Origin: Terriglobus tenax
Lineage (GTDB): Bacteria; Acidobacteriota; Terriglobia; Terriglobales; Acidobacteriaceae
DNA: 64,000 nt
Assembly: GCF_025685395.1 (NCBI RefSeq)
Contig: NZ_JAGSYA010000004.1
Coordinates: forward strand, 620,001-684,000
Direction of reading: 5' to 3'
Shown here piece after piece: positions 33,861-41,792 of this stretch (its first letter is position 1; each line of letters starts with the position of its first letter). The position numbers and the translations under genes were made by a program. The notes under the pieces are model-generated. The model was not told the origin of the DNA, did no database searches, and saw nothing but the letters and a program-made list of their open reading frames with translations.

Positions 33861-36521
33861 ATGCGTAAGTTCCTGGCTACCACACTTGCTCTCGTCGTCA
33901 CCGCGCTTCCCCTATGTGCGCAGGATTTTTCTTCCATCGATACGCTGATGGCCGATGGCATCAAGGCCAACCAGCTTCCCGGTGGCGTGGTCTTGATCGG
34001 TCACGGTGGAAAGGTTGTCTTCCACAAGGCCTATGGCGACCGCAAGGTTGCAGGCGAGGTGAGCCCCAACGGCTCCACCGTCGCCGAGCCTATGACCGAG
34101 GACACGATCTTCGACATGGCATCGCTGACCAAGTGCATCGCCACTTCGACGGCGATGATGCAGTTGTACGAGCAGGGCAAGTTCCAGTTCGATGATCCGG
34201 TAGCGAAGTATCTGCCTGAGTTTGCAGCGAACGGCAAAGGCAACATCACCATCCGGCAGATATTGACGCACTACTCAGGCCTTGCGCCGGATGTGTCGTT
34301 GAAAGATCCGTGGGGACTGGCAAAGCCTGATAAAGCCGAAGGCATCAGGCGGGCGATGGAGTCTGTACCTGCTGGCCCGGCTGGCGTGAAGTTTGTCTAT
34401 TCGGACATCAACTTCATCACCGCCGGTGCACTGGTGGAAAAGCTCAGCGGTGAGTCCCTGGATGTGTATGCGTACGAGCATGTTTTTTCGCCTTTGAAGA
34501 TGACGCATACGCGCTTTCACGGCTTTGACCGCGCCTGTGGCCCCTCTATCGTCAGCGGTGCTGCTCGTGAACTGAGAACGGCGGATGGCTACCCGGTCTC
34601 AGTTATCTGCAATCCAAGCGGTTGGTACACCATCGATAGCGCGAACACCGCTCCCACCGCGCACGACGACGAACTGAACGCGCAGGTGAATCCCAACTTC
34701 GACCATCTTCTGCGCGGCACGGTGCATGACCCAACGACACGCCGCATGGGTGGAGTCGCTGGCCATGCCGGAGTCTTCTCCACCGCTGCTGACGTTGCCC
34801 TCTACGCACAGGCTCTGCTGGACAAGCTAGCCGGACGTCCGTCGAACTTCCCGCTGAAGACCGAGACGCTGAGGCTGATGGCGCAGCCTGAGCAGCCGGT
34901 GGGAGCAAAGTATCTGCGCGGGTATGGGTGGGATATCGATTCGCCTTACTCGCGTCCGCGCGGCGACCTGTTCCCTGTCGGCAGCTTTGGGCATACGGGC
35001 TTTACGGGAACGAGCCTGTGGATGGACCCGCGCTCGAATACGTACGTCATCCTGCTGGCGAATGCGATCCATCCAAGGGGGCGCGCTCCGGTGACGCCAT
35101 TGCGGGGGAAGATTGCTACGGCTGCGGCGAAGGCGCTTGGATTGTATCGCATTTCCGAAACTAGTCGCTGCCCTCGCGGAACAATCTGCGACGATGTCGT
35201 TGTCTCAAGCGCGTCTGGCGAGATTCCAACTGTCCCCCCGGCACCAAAGACACTTCGTTCTGAAATCAGATCAGATTATGTGAGATACGAAGAGCCTGTT
35301 CTTCCAGGTATCGATTCGCTCGAAGCTGAGAGCTTCGCCCAATTGAAGACACTCGCCGCTCATCACGAAAAACATCTCAACATCGGCCTGCTCACCAACA
35401 ACACCGGTACCGACCGCACGGGCAAGCGCACCATCGACATCCTCACAAGCGCGAAGGTTCCCGGCTTCAAGCTCACTACCCTCTTCTCTCCCGAACACGG
35501 CATCAACGGTGCGGAAGACCGCGAAGGCATCGAGTCGAGCAAGGACAAAGCCACCGGCATTCCCATCGTCTCGCTTTATAGTTCCGTCGCCGCACGGCAT
35601 CCGAAGCATGAAGACCTTGCCAACCTGGACGCGGTCTTTATCGACCTGCAGGACGCGGGCTTTCGCTACTACACCTATGAAGCGCAGGTTGGCTACTTTC
35701 TGGAAGCCGCGGCCAACGAGGAGAAGCAGTATCACCACCGGCTGGACATCGTGATCCTGGATCGTCCGGCGATGCCTGCGGGCACAACTGTTGGCGGGCC
35801 GCTGTCGGATGCGGGGCACGATGCCTACACCAACTACATGGCCGGGTTGCCTTCGCAGAACGGCATGACGCTGGGCGAGGTGGCGCAGTACTTCAACCAG
35901 AACAAGCTTGGTGCGGACGGTAAGCCGCTCGAGGCTCCGCTGACCGTGATCCGCGTGCAGAACTACATCCGCGGCCTGTGGTTTGACCAGACCGGATTGC
36001 CCTGGCAGAACCCCAGCCCTAATTTGCGGACGATGAATGCGGTGACGCTCTACGCCGCGCTGGGACTGGTCGAAACCTCGTCAGCGTCCATCGGGCGTGG
36101 CACCGACGCACCGTTTGAGCAGTTCGGCGCTCCGTGGATCAAGGCGGATGAGGTGGTCGCGTATCTGAACGCGCGCAAGATCACGCAGGTGCAGTTTGAA
36201 GCGGTGACCATGAAGGTGACCGAGGACGAACACAAGTATCCGTTTCATGGGCAGTCGATTCCCGGCGTGAAGATGACTGTGACCGACCGCACGCGGTTGG
36301 ACGGGCCTGCGCTGGGATTGGAGATACTCTCCGCGCTCTATCACTTCTACCCGGAACAGATGGGGCTGGACCGCGCCAACCGCCTGATCGTGAACCAGGC
36401 TACAGTCGATGCGATCAAGGCAGGCAAGGACCCGCACGACATCACGGCGATGTGGGAGCCGGGACTAACCGAGTTCCGCGAGAAGCGGGCGAAGGCCCTG
36501 ATCTATAGTTATCTGCCCTGA
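33861..36521 (+). CDS. Fusion of a beta-lactamase-fold serine hydrolase (AmiE-like) with a DUF1343/NamZ exo-beta-N-acetylmuramidase
   Basis: Exported 886-aa two-domain enzyme. The start at 33861 gives a signal peptide ending LPLCAQ. Domain 1 (about 25-440) is a class C beta-lactamase/PBP4*-like hydrolase with nucleophile motif S88-L-T-K91, a YSD second motif and GSFGHTGFTGTSLWMDP near its end. Domain 2 (about 490-886) is DUF1343, the GH171 NamZ family: LLTNNTGTD, LFSPEHG with the catalytic Glu, LDRPAMPAG, PSPNLRT, and GRGTDAPFEQFGAPW. In Bacillus subtilis the separate enzymes AmiE (removes peptide from MurNAc) and NamZ (releases terminal MurNAc) are neighbours. Here both appear on one chain. 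The last 57 bases overlap the convergent cobA. The AmiE activity is inferred from fold and fusion. Confidence 0.85.
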   Translation: MRKFLATTLALVVTALPLCAQDFSSIDTLMADGIKANQLPGGVVLIGHGGKVVFHKAYGDRKVAGEVSPNGSTVAEPMTEDTIFDMASLTKCIATSTAMMQLYEQGKFQFDDPVAKYLPEFAANGKGNITIRQILTHYSGLAPDVSLKDPWGLAKPDKAEGIRRAMESVPAGPAGVKFVYSDINFITAGALVEKLSGESLDVYAYEHVFSPLKMTHTRFHGFDRACGPSIVSGAARELRTADGYPVSVICNPSGWYTIDSANTAPTAHDDELNAQVNPNFDHLLRGTVHDPTTRRMGGVAGHAGVFSTAADVALYAQALLDKLAGRPSNFPLKTETLRLMAQPEQPVGAKYLRGYGWDIDSPYSRPRGDLFPVGSFGHTGFTGTSLWMDPRSNTYVILLANAIHPRGRAPVTPLRGKIATAAAKALGLYRISETSRCPRGTICDDVVVSSASGEIPTVPPAPKTLRSEIRSDYVRYEEPVLPGIDSLEAESFAQLKTLAAHHEKHLNIGLLTNNTGTDRTGKRTIDILTSAKVPGFKLTTLFSPEHGINGAEDREGIESSKDKATGIPIVSLYSSVAARHPKHEDLANLDAVFIDLQDAGFRYYTYEAQVGYFLEAAANEEKQYHHRLDIVILDRPAMPAGTTVGGPLSDAGHDAYTNYMAGLPSQNGMTLGEVAQYFNQNKLGADGKPLEAPLTVIRVQNYIRGLWFDQTGLPWQNPSPNLRTMNAVTLYAALGLVETSSASIGRGTDAPFEQFGAPWIKADEVVAYLNARKITQVQFEAVTMKVTEDEHKYPFHGQSIPGVKMTVTDRTRLDGPALGLEILSALYHFYPEQMGLDRANRLIVNQATVDAIKAGKDPHDITAMWEPGLTEFREKRAKALIYSYLP

Positions 36522-37271
36522 CGGGGCTTCGCGGGCTATCTGCCCTGAAACGATTGCCTCCAGCGCGCGTCCGATGAGCAGCAACACCGGAGCGTGGCCC
36601 GGATGCAGCGTGTGCATGGTGCCGACGCGCCCAGTCACTATGCTCTGCTCCGGCTGGCCAGCACGCGAGACCGCAACCACTGGCATGGACGCATCCATGC
36701 CGTTCGCCAGCAACTGCGCGCCCGTGCCGGCGAAGTCGCGGCCAGGCATATAGACGGCCAGCGTTGCTTCGTCATTCAATGTTCCCTGCCATAGCGGCGG
36801 AGCCTCTTTGCCTTCGGCATGCGAACCGGTTGCGAGGATAAGCCGCGACGAGGTGCGACGGTCTGTCAACGGAGTTTGCAGCGTGGCGGCAGCGGCGAAG
36901 ACGGCCGAGACTCCCGGCACGACGACGGCTTCAATGCCCGCTGCGCGCAGAGCGTCCAGCTCTTCGGCGGCGCGGCCAAAGACCATGGGGTCGCCGGACT
37001 TCAGGCGAACGACGGAGAGGCCTTTGCGTGCCTCCTCTATCAGGATGGCGTTGATGCCCTGCTGCGTGATGCGGGCGCGGCCGCAGCGCTTGCCGACGGA
37101 TTCGATTGCAGCGCCTTCGTGGATAAGAGCGAGTACGGCGTCGGGCACCAGATCGTCATGCAGCACCAGGTCGGCGGTCTGCAGCAGATGCAGCGCACGG
37201 ACGGTCAGCAGCTCCGGATCACCCGGGCCTGCACCGACGAGATAGACAACGCCCTTCTGTGCGGAGGTCAT
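36465..37271 (-). CDS. cobA: Uroporphyrinogen-III C-methyltransferase
   Basis: SAM-dependent enzyme that methylates uroporphyrinogen III twice to precorrin-2, the start of siroheme synthesis. From the start at 37271 it has 268 aa. Family motifs are VYLVGAGPGDPELLTVRAL, VLHDDLV, VVRLKSGDPMVFGR, VVPGVSA and PLTDRR. The start overlaps the stop of the next-upstream gene (37268-37271, ATGA), so the three siroheme/sulfite genes form one operon. The C-terminus overlaps the NamZ fusion gene on the other strand. Confidence 0.92.
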   Translation of the reverse strand: MTSAQKGVVYLVGAGPGDPELLTVRALHLLQTADLVLHDDLVPDAVLALIHEGAAIESVGKRCGRARITQQGINAILIEEARKGLSVVRLKSGDPMVFGRAAEELDALRAAGIEAVVVPGVSAVFAAAATLQTPLTDRRTSSRLILATGSHAEGKEAPPLWQGTLNDEATLAVYMPGRDFAGTGAQLLANGMDASMPVVAVSRAGQPEQSIVTGRVGTMHTLHPGHAPVLLLIGRALEAIVSGQIAREAPSGQITIDQGLRPLLAELG

Positions 37272-37903
37272 TTCTGGGCCACCTCGGCGGCGTGTTCGCG
37301 CGCGATGATGCGCGAGGGGCAGTCGTCCTTGCCGCAGGTCTCGCGCTGGGCCAGCTTGTGGAGGATCCACTTACGGTCTTCGTTGGGCTCGGGCTCCAGT
37401 TCGATCACTTCGCGGCGGAGCTGGCCGACCTGCGCCAGCCAATCGCCGACATCGGCGGGAAGCTGCGCATCGATCTCCTTGCGGAGACGCTGCGCCAGCG
37501 CGGGAGATTCTCCAGCGGTTGAGATGGCGATCTGCAAGTGACCGCGCTCGACGATGGAGCCGTAGTAGAAGTCGCAGTAGGGCGGATCGTCGACCGCGTT
37601 GACCAGGATATCGGCGGCGCGGGCCTCGTCTACAACGGCGCGGTTAACGGCGGCGACGTTGGTTCCGGCGACGACGAGGAAGTAGCCAGCCGTATCTCCC
37701 GGCTGTACCTCACGCTCAAGCCACGTAATGCGGCCCGCGGCTGCAAGTGCGTGCACTTTGTCATTGGCTTCCGGAGCGATGACGGTAACGGTAGCTCCCG
37801 CGCGCAACAAGCCTTCCGCTTTTCCATCCGCGATGCGGCCTGCGCCGATGACAAGGCAGCGGCGGCCGTCGAGCTTCAGGAACATGGGGAAGAGACTGCT
37901 CAT
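37268..37903 (-). CDS. Precorrin-2 dehydrogenase / sirohydrochlorin ferrochelatase (Met8/CysG N-terminal type)
   Basis: Oxidises precorrin-2 with NAD+ and probably inserts Fe2+ to make siroheme. At 211 aa it corresponds to the N-terminal half of CysG, here a separate protein. It has an N-terminal Rossmann motif (FLKLDGRRCLVIGAGRIADGK), VVAGTNVAAVNRAV, ILVNAVDDPPYCDFYYGS, and ISTAGESPALAQRLRKEID, typical of the siroheme synthase middle domain. A C-terminal tail with CGKDDC is unusual. It lies 64 bases after the reductase that needs siroheme and is coupled to cobA. Confidence 0.9.
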   Translation of the reverse strand: MSSLFPMFLKLDGRRCLVIGAGRIADGKAEGLLRAGATVTVIAPEANDKVHALAAAGRITWLEREVQPGDTAGYFLVVAGTNVAAVNRAVVDEARAADILVNAVDDPPYCDFYYGSIVERGHLQIAISTAGESPALAQRLRKEIDAQLPADVGDWLAQVGQLRREVIELEPEPNEDRKWILHKLAQRETCGKDDCPSRIIAREHAAEVAQK

Positions 37904-37925
37904 GGTGTTTCCTTGCTAAGTGATT

Positions 37926-37951
37926 CCCACCCACGCGTTGCGTGGATGGGG
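37926..37951. repeat. Short palindromic intergenic repeat (CCCACCCACGC dyad)
   Basis: CCCACCCACGC-GTT-GCGTGGATGGG, an 11-base dyad with one mismatch in the 64-base gap between the reductase and the siroheme gene. It is similar in form to the dyads at 25697 and 31174. Confidence 0.45.
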
Positions 37952-37967
37952 AACCCAGAGTGGTAGC

Positions 37968-39641
37968 TTACTCGCCGATCTCGGCCGGTCCAGCGCCAGC
38001 GAGCTGACCGCGCAGCACCTCGTCCGGCGTGCGTGCGAAGTAGGCGCGCAGGTTTTCACCCGTCTCGCGCGTGGCCAGATAGCCGCGCAGCAGGCGCTCG
38101 ATTGCCTCAGGGACATCGGTTGCGGCGGCGCGATAGCCGATGGTGCGCGCCGGGCGCTGGTACTTGCCCACGGCTCCGCCCACTGCGAACTGGAAGGCGT
38201 CAACCATCTGGCCGTCGACCTTCACCTTCTTGCCTTCGAGGCCGATGTCGGCGATCCAGTGCTGGCCGCAGCTGTTGGGACAGCCAGTGACGTTGATGCG
38301 GATCTGCTGATCGAACTCCGGCATACGGTCTTCAATCTCGCCGACCAGCCACTTGGCGAAGCCCTTGGTCTCGCTGATGGCCAGCTTGCAGAACTCGGTG
38401 CCGGTGCAGGCCACCGTGCCGCGCCAGAAGGTTGAGCCCTCAACGCGCAACTCCAGCTTGCCCAACTCTTCGGCCAGAGCGGTGGCCTTCTCTGTCGGCA
38501 CGTTGGGGATCAGCAGGTTCTGCATGATGGTGGTGCGGACTTCGCCGTTGCCGTATTCGTCGGCGAGGTCGGCGACTTTCTCAAGCTGCTCACCGCTCAG
38601 GCGTCCGCGCAGAACGGTCATGCCAACGGAGCTGAGGCCTTCCTGCTTCTGCTTGCGGATACCGCAGTGATCGCGCAGAACATCCTCAGGCTGCACTTCC
38701 TCAACGGCGGGATCGAATTTGAAGCCGACGCGCTTCTCCAGCTCTGCCGTAAAGCTCTCGGCCGTCCAGCCCAGCTTGCTGAACATGTACTTGATGCGGG
38801 CCTTGGCGCGGTCCTGGCGCAGGGCGTCCTGCTCTTTGTAGATCTCGAGCACGCCGCGGATGGCGGGGATGCACTGCTCGGGCTTCAGGAAAATAGGCAG
38901 GCGCACGGCCATGTGCGGCTCTTTCGACAGGCCGCCGCCGACGCGCAGGCTGTAGCCAATCTCATCGCCACGCTTGATGGCGGTCAGCGCCAGGTCATTG
39001 ATCTCCGGGTAGGTGCACCAGACCGGGCAGCCGCTGACGCTGATCTTGAACTTGCGCGGCAGGTTGTAATAGTCGGAGTTACCATTCAGCTCGGCCGCGA
39101 CGGCCTTGGCCATCTCGCTGGCGTCGGTAATCTCTTCGGCATCAATGCCGGCCAGCGGGCAGCCGGTCACGTTGCGGACCACGTCGCCGCAGGCTCCCTT
39201 GGGAGACATGCCGACCTTCTCGAGCTCCTCGACAATGATGGGCAGCGACTCGATGGTGAGCCAGTGCAGCTGGATGGCCTGGCGCGTGGTGACGTCGCAC
39301 AGGTTGCGCGCGTACTTCTTGGTCAGGTCAGCCACAACGCGGGCTTGCTTGCTGGTCATGAAGCCGCCAGGGACGGCGATACGCATCATGAAGTACTCGC
39401 TGGCCTTGCCCTCGCCGCCAACACCGCCAACGGCTCCAATGCCGTCACCCTGCGTGTAAATGCCCCACCACTTGAAGTAGAGGTTTGCCCACTCCGAGGC
39501 CACGGCCTCACGGCCGCCCTTGGCGTAGCCTTCCACGTCAGACCAGTTGTCCCACGGATTTTTCTCAATCTTCAGGCGTTCAGACTTCTGGGCCTTGGTC
39601 TCTTTTACGGGCGCGGTCTGCGGTGCATCGGGCGACATCAT
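37968..39641 (-). CDS. Ferredoxin-dependent sulfite/nitrite reductase
   Basis: Siroheme/4Fe-4S enzyme that reduces sulfite to sulfide or nitrite to ammonia by six electrons. At 557 aa it has two ferredoxin-like half domains (TRQAIQLHWLTIESLP and TTIMQNLLIPNV). The cluster-binding cysteines are C-x5-C in VACTGTEFCKLA and C-x3-C in TGCPNSCGQHW. The first gene of the operon with both siroheme genes, it probably serves assimilation. Sulfite and nitrite types cannot be separated reliably by eye. Two adjacent in-frame ATGs are possible starts. Confidence 0.9.
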   Translation of the reverse strand: MMSPDAPQTAPVKETKAQKSERLKIEKNPWDNWSDVEGYAKGGREAVASEWANLYFKWWGIYTQGDGIGAVGGVGGEGKASEYFMMRIAVPGGFMTSKQARVVADLTKKYARNLCDVTTRQAIQLHWLTIESLPIIVEELEKVGMSPKGACGDVVRNVTGCPLAGIDAEEITDASEMAKAVAAELNGNSDYYNLPRKFKISVSGCPVWCTYPEINDLALTAIKRGDEIGYSLRVGGGLSKEPHMAVRLPIFLKPEQCIPAIRGVLEIYKEQDALRQDRAKARIKYMFSKLGWTAESFTAELEKRVGFKFDPAVEEVQPEDVLRDHCGIRKQKQEGLSSVGMTVLRGRLSGEQLEKVADLADEYGNGEVRTTIMQNLLIPNVPTEKATALAEELGKLELRVEGSTFWRGTVACTGTEFCKLAISETKGFAKWLVGEIEDRMPEFDQQIRINVTGCPNSCGQHWIADIGLEGKKVKVDGQMVDAFQFAVGGAVGKYQRPARTIGYRAAATDVPEAIERLLRGYLATRETGENLRAYFARTPDEVLRGQLAGAGPAEIGE

Positions 39642-39701
39642 GGCGTTGCTGGAATCCTTTTGATTGGGAGGTGTTTACGCAATGCTGCTGTTAAGTACAA
39701 A

Positions 39702-39722
39702 GCCCGCGAAGAGTACGCGGGC
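39702..39722 (-). promoter_or_regulatory. Leader hairpin upstream of the sulfite/nitrite reductase operon
   Basis: GCCCGCG-N7-CGCGGGC, a seven-pair perfect stem 60 bases before the reductase start. On the minus strand it is followed by TTTGTACTT. It could be a leader attenuator or simply a weak terminator; no known riboswitch is recognised. Confidence 0.35.
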
Positions 39723-39930
39723 GCTGGCTGCTCAAAAACTTGCTCAGAGACAATTACGCGCAGCGGCCAACGGCCGTACAACAACACGCATTTTGCACTG
39801 TCTGCATGGCTTAAAGGCTAGCGGGGTGGAGGAAATGAGTCAAGTTTCCCGGCAATTCAGGGCACGCTGCTTCTCTCCTCTAGGACGTCTGTCCGGTCAA
39901 CCAACCTGGATGATGCGCGATGATGAAGAG

Positions 39931-41001
39931 ATGAGTGAGAGTGTCAACGTCGGTCTTATCGGTTACGGATACGCGGGTCGCGTTTTACATGCCCCGTTGA
40001 TTCAGGCAGTCCCCGGCCTGCGTCTCAGTACGATCGCCACCTCCAGACCAGAGGAGGTGCGAGCGGCGCTGGGCGACGTGCGCGTGTGCTCTCCGCAGGA
40101 GTTGGTGGTCGCCCCACAGGTAGACCTGGTGGTGATTGCCACGCCCAACACCGAGCATTTTCCACTGGCCCTGGCGGCGCTGGAAGCGGGCAAGCATGTC
40201 GTGGTTGACAAACCCTTTACGCTCGACCTAGCCGAGGCGGAGAAGCTGCGCGCCGCGGCACTGCGCAACGACCGGCTGCTGACCGTCTTCCATAACCGCC
40301 GCTGGGAGAGCGAAGTTCTAGGAATCAAGGAGGCTCTGCGACAGGGCGTAACGGGCCGTGTGGCACAGTTTGACTGCCGCATGAACCGGTATCGTCCCAC
40401 GGTGCGACAAAGGTGGAGGGAGACTCCTGGCGCCGGCGCAGGGCTCTGGTTCGATCTTGGGCCACACCTGATTGACCTCTCCGTACATTTCTTCGGTCTT
40501 CCGCAGCAGATCACCGCGTCCTTCGCGGTACTGCGCGAAGGTGGACAGACGGACGACTGGGTACACGTCATCCTCCACTACCCGGACAAACGCGTGGTTC
40601 TCGAAGCCACGAACATCGCCTCCGGATCGCTGCCCCGCTCTGTGCTGCACGGAACGCTGGGCACCTGGGTGAAGTACGGCATGGATACGCAGGAGGCGCA
40701 GCTGCAGGCAGGCATGTCTCCCCTTGCGCCGGAGTTCGGCATCGATCCTCAACCGGCTGTGTTCTACGCCGGCACCGGAGAAACCACGGAATGGCCCGTC
40801 CCGCGCGGCAACCAGTTGCCTTTCTATGAAGGCGTGCGCGATGCCATCCTCCAGCACTCCCCCGCACCGGTCTCCGCGCGGGACGCTCTCGCCGTCATGG
40901 CGATTCTGGAAACCACCTTCCGGGCCTGGGAGCAGCAGCGCACACTTCCGTTGGACTTCAAGCTGCCGCAGGATCTGGAATGGGGCGAATCAGAGCAGTA
41001 G
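39931..41001 (+). CDS. Gfo/Idh/MocA-family oxidoreductase (cytoplasmic)
   Basis: NAD(P)-dependent oxidoreductase of 356 aa from the start at 39931, chosen because the Rossmann motif VNVGLIGYGYAGR follows directly. In-frame ATGs at 39910, 39913 and 39835 would add 7, 6 or 32 residues, and no start has ideal ribosome-site spacing. The family motif VVDKPFTLD and the C-terminal domain with GLWFDLGPHLIDL resemble YdgJ-type oxidoreductases, some acting on inositols. Unlike the protein at 18755 it has no signal peptide. The substrate is unknown. It is convergent with phoU. Confidence 0.85.
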   Translation: MSESVNVGLIGYGYAGRVLHAPLIQAVPGLRLSTIATSRPEEVRAALGDVRVCSPQELVVAPQVDLVVIATPNTEHFPLALAALEAGKHVVVDKPFTLDLAEAEKLRAAALRNDRLLTVFHNRRWESEVLGIKEALRQGVTGRVAQFDCRMNRYRPTVRQRWRETPGAGAGLWFDLGPHLIDLSVHFFGLPQQITASFAVLREGGQTDDWVHVILHYPDKRVVLEATNIASGSLPRSVLHGTLGTWVKYGMDTQEAQLQAGMSPLAPEFGIDPQPAVFYAGTGETTEWPVPRGNQLPFYEGVRDAILQHSPAPVSARDALAVMAILETTFRAWEQQRTLPLDFKLPQDLEWGESEQ

Positions 41002-41017
41002 ATCTGTCAGCTACAGA

Positions 41018-41056
41018 ACAAAGGGGTGCTCTTTCCAGGAGGGCACCCCTTTGGCT
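41018..41056. terminator. Bidirectional terminator between the oxidoreductase and phoU
   Basis: AAAGGGGTGC/GCACCCCTTT ten-pair stem with a 13-base loop; A- and T-rich ends on both sides. Confidence 0.8.
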
Positions 41057-41076
41057 TTTGATGTCTGCAGAGATGC

Positions 41077-41751
41077 TTACTCGGCTTCAGCCAGCGTCAT
41101 CTTGTGCCGCACGTCCGACCCGCGCACCCAGAAGATGACGTCTTCCGCGATGTTGGTCGCGTGGTCACCGGTGCGTTCCAGGTTACGGGCAATGATGATG
41201 GCATTCAGGGCGTGATCGGTCGTCTCCGGCTTCAGCATCATCAGCTCCACCAGAAGATCCTGCGCCTCGCGGTTCATCAGGTCCATCTCGTCGTCCATGG
41301 CCAGCACCTGGTCGGCGACCACCGCATCGCCTTCCACCAGAGCCTGGATGGCAAGACGGATCATCTTTCCGGCACGCTCGCCCATGCGCGTCATGTTGAC
41401 CGGCAGGTCCACCGGCGGCAACCCGGCCAGCGAGCGGGCCCGCTGGGCCACGTTCACGCTCTGGTCTCCGATGCGCTCCAGGTCGCCATTGATCTTGATG
41501 ACCGACAGGATGAAACGCAGGTCGATGGCCATGGGCTGCTCGCGGCTGAGCAGCTCGTAGGCCATCTCGTCCACTTCGCGTTCGGCGGCGTTGATGGCGG
41601 CCTCAATCTCCAGCACATGCTCGCAGAGCTGCATGTCGCCGTTGACGTAGGCAGTGACCGAGTACTCCAGCACCTGGTGGGCCAGCGCGGCCATGGCCAG
41701 CAGCTTGTCCTTCAGCGCGGCAAGTTGTTGGTGAAAATGGATGCGCGGCAC
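41077..41751 (-). CDS. phoU: Phosphate transport regulator PhoU
   Basis: Cytoplasmic all-helical protein that links the Pst phosphate transporter to the PhoR kinase. The 224-aa protein has two three-helix PhoU repeats. Repeat 1 carries ERIGDQSVNVAQRA and repeat 2 carries ERTGDHATNIAEDVIFW, the metal-binding E-x3-D-x3-N signatures. It opens MPRIHFHQQLAALKDKLLAMA. It is not accompanied by pst genes in the window and is followed upstream by an unrelated nuclease gene on the same strand. Confidence 0.93.
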   Translation of the reverse strand: MPRIHFHQQLAALKDKLLAMAALAHQVLEYSVTAYVNGDMQLCEHVLEIEAAINAAEREVDEMAYELLSREQPMAIDLRFILSVIKINGDLERIGDQSVNVAQRARSLAGLPPVDLPVNMTRMGERAGKMIRLAIQALVEGDAVVADQVLAMDDEMDLMNREAQDLLVELMMLKPETTDHALNAIIIARNLERTGDHATNIAEDVIFWVRGSDVRHKMTLAEAE

Positions 41752-41792
41752 GCGGTGGACCTCTGCTTTCTATTCAAACCGACAGGTACTTC

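Noticed and set aside
36465-37370. Longer 301-codon version of cobA
   Set aside because: The first 33 residues lie inside the upstream siroheme gene in another frame and are not family-like; the ATG at 37271 forms the usual ATGA overlap.
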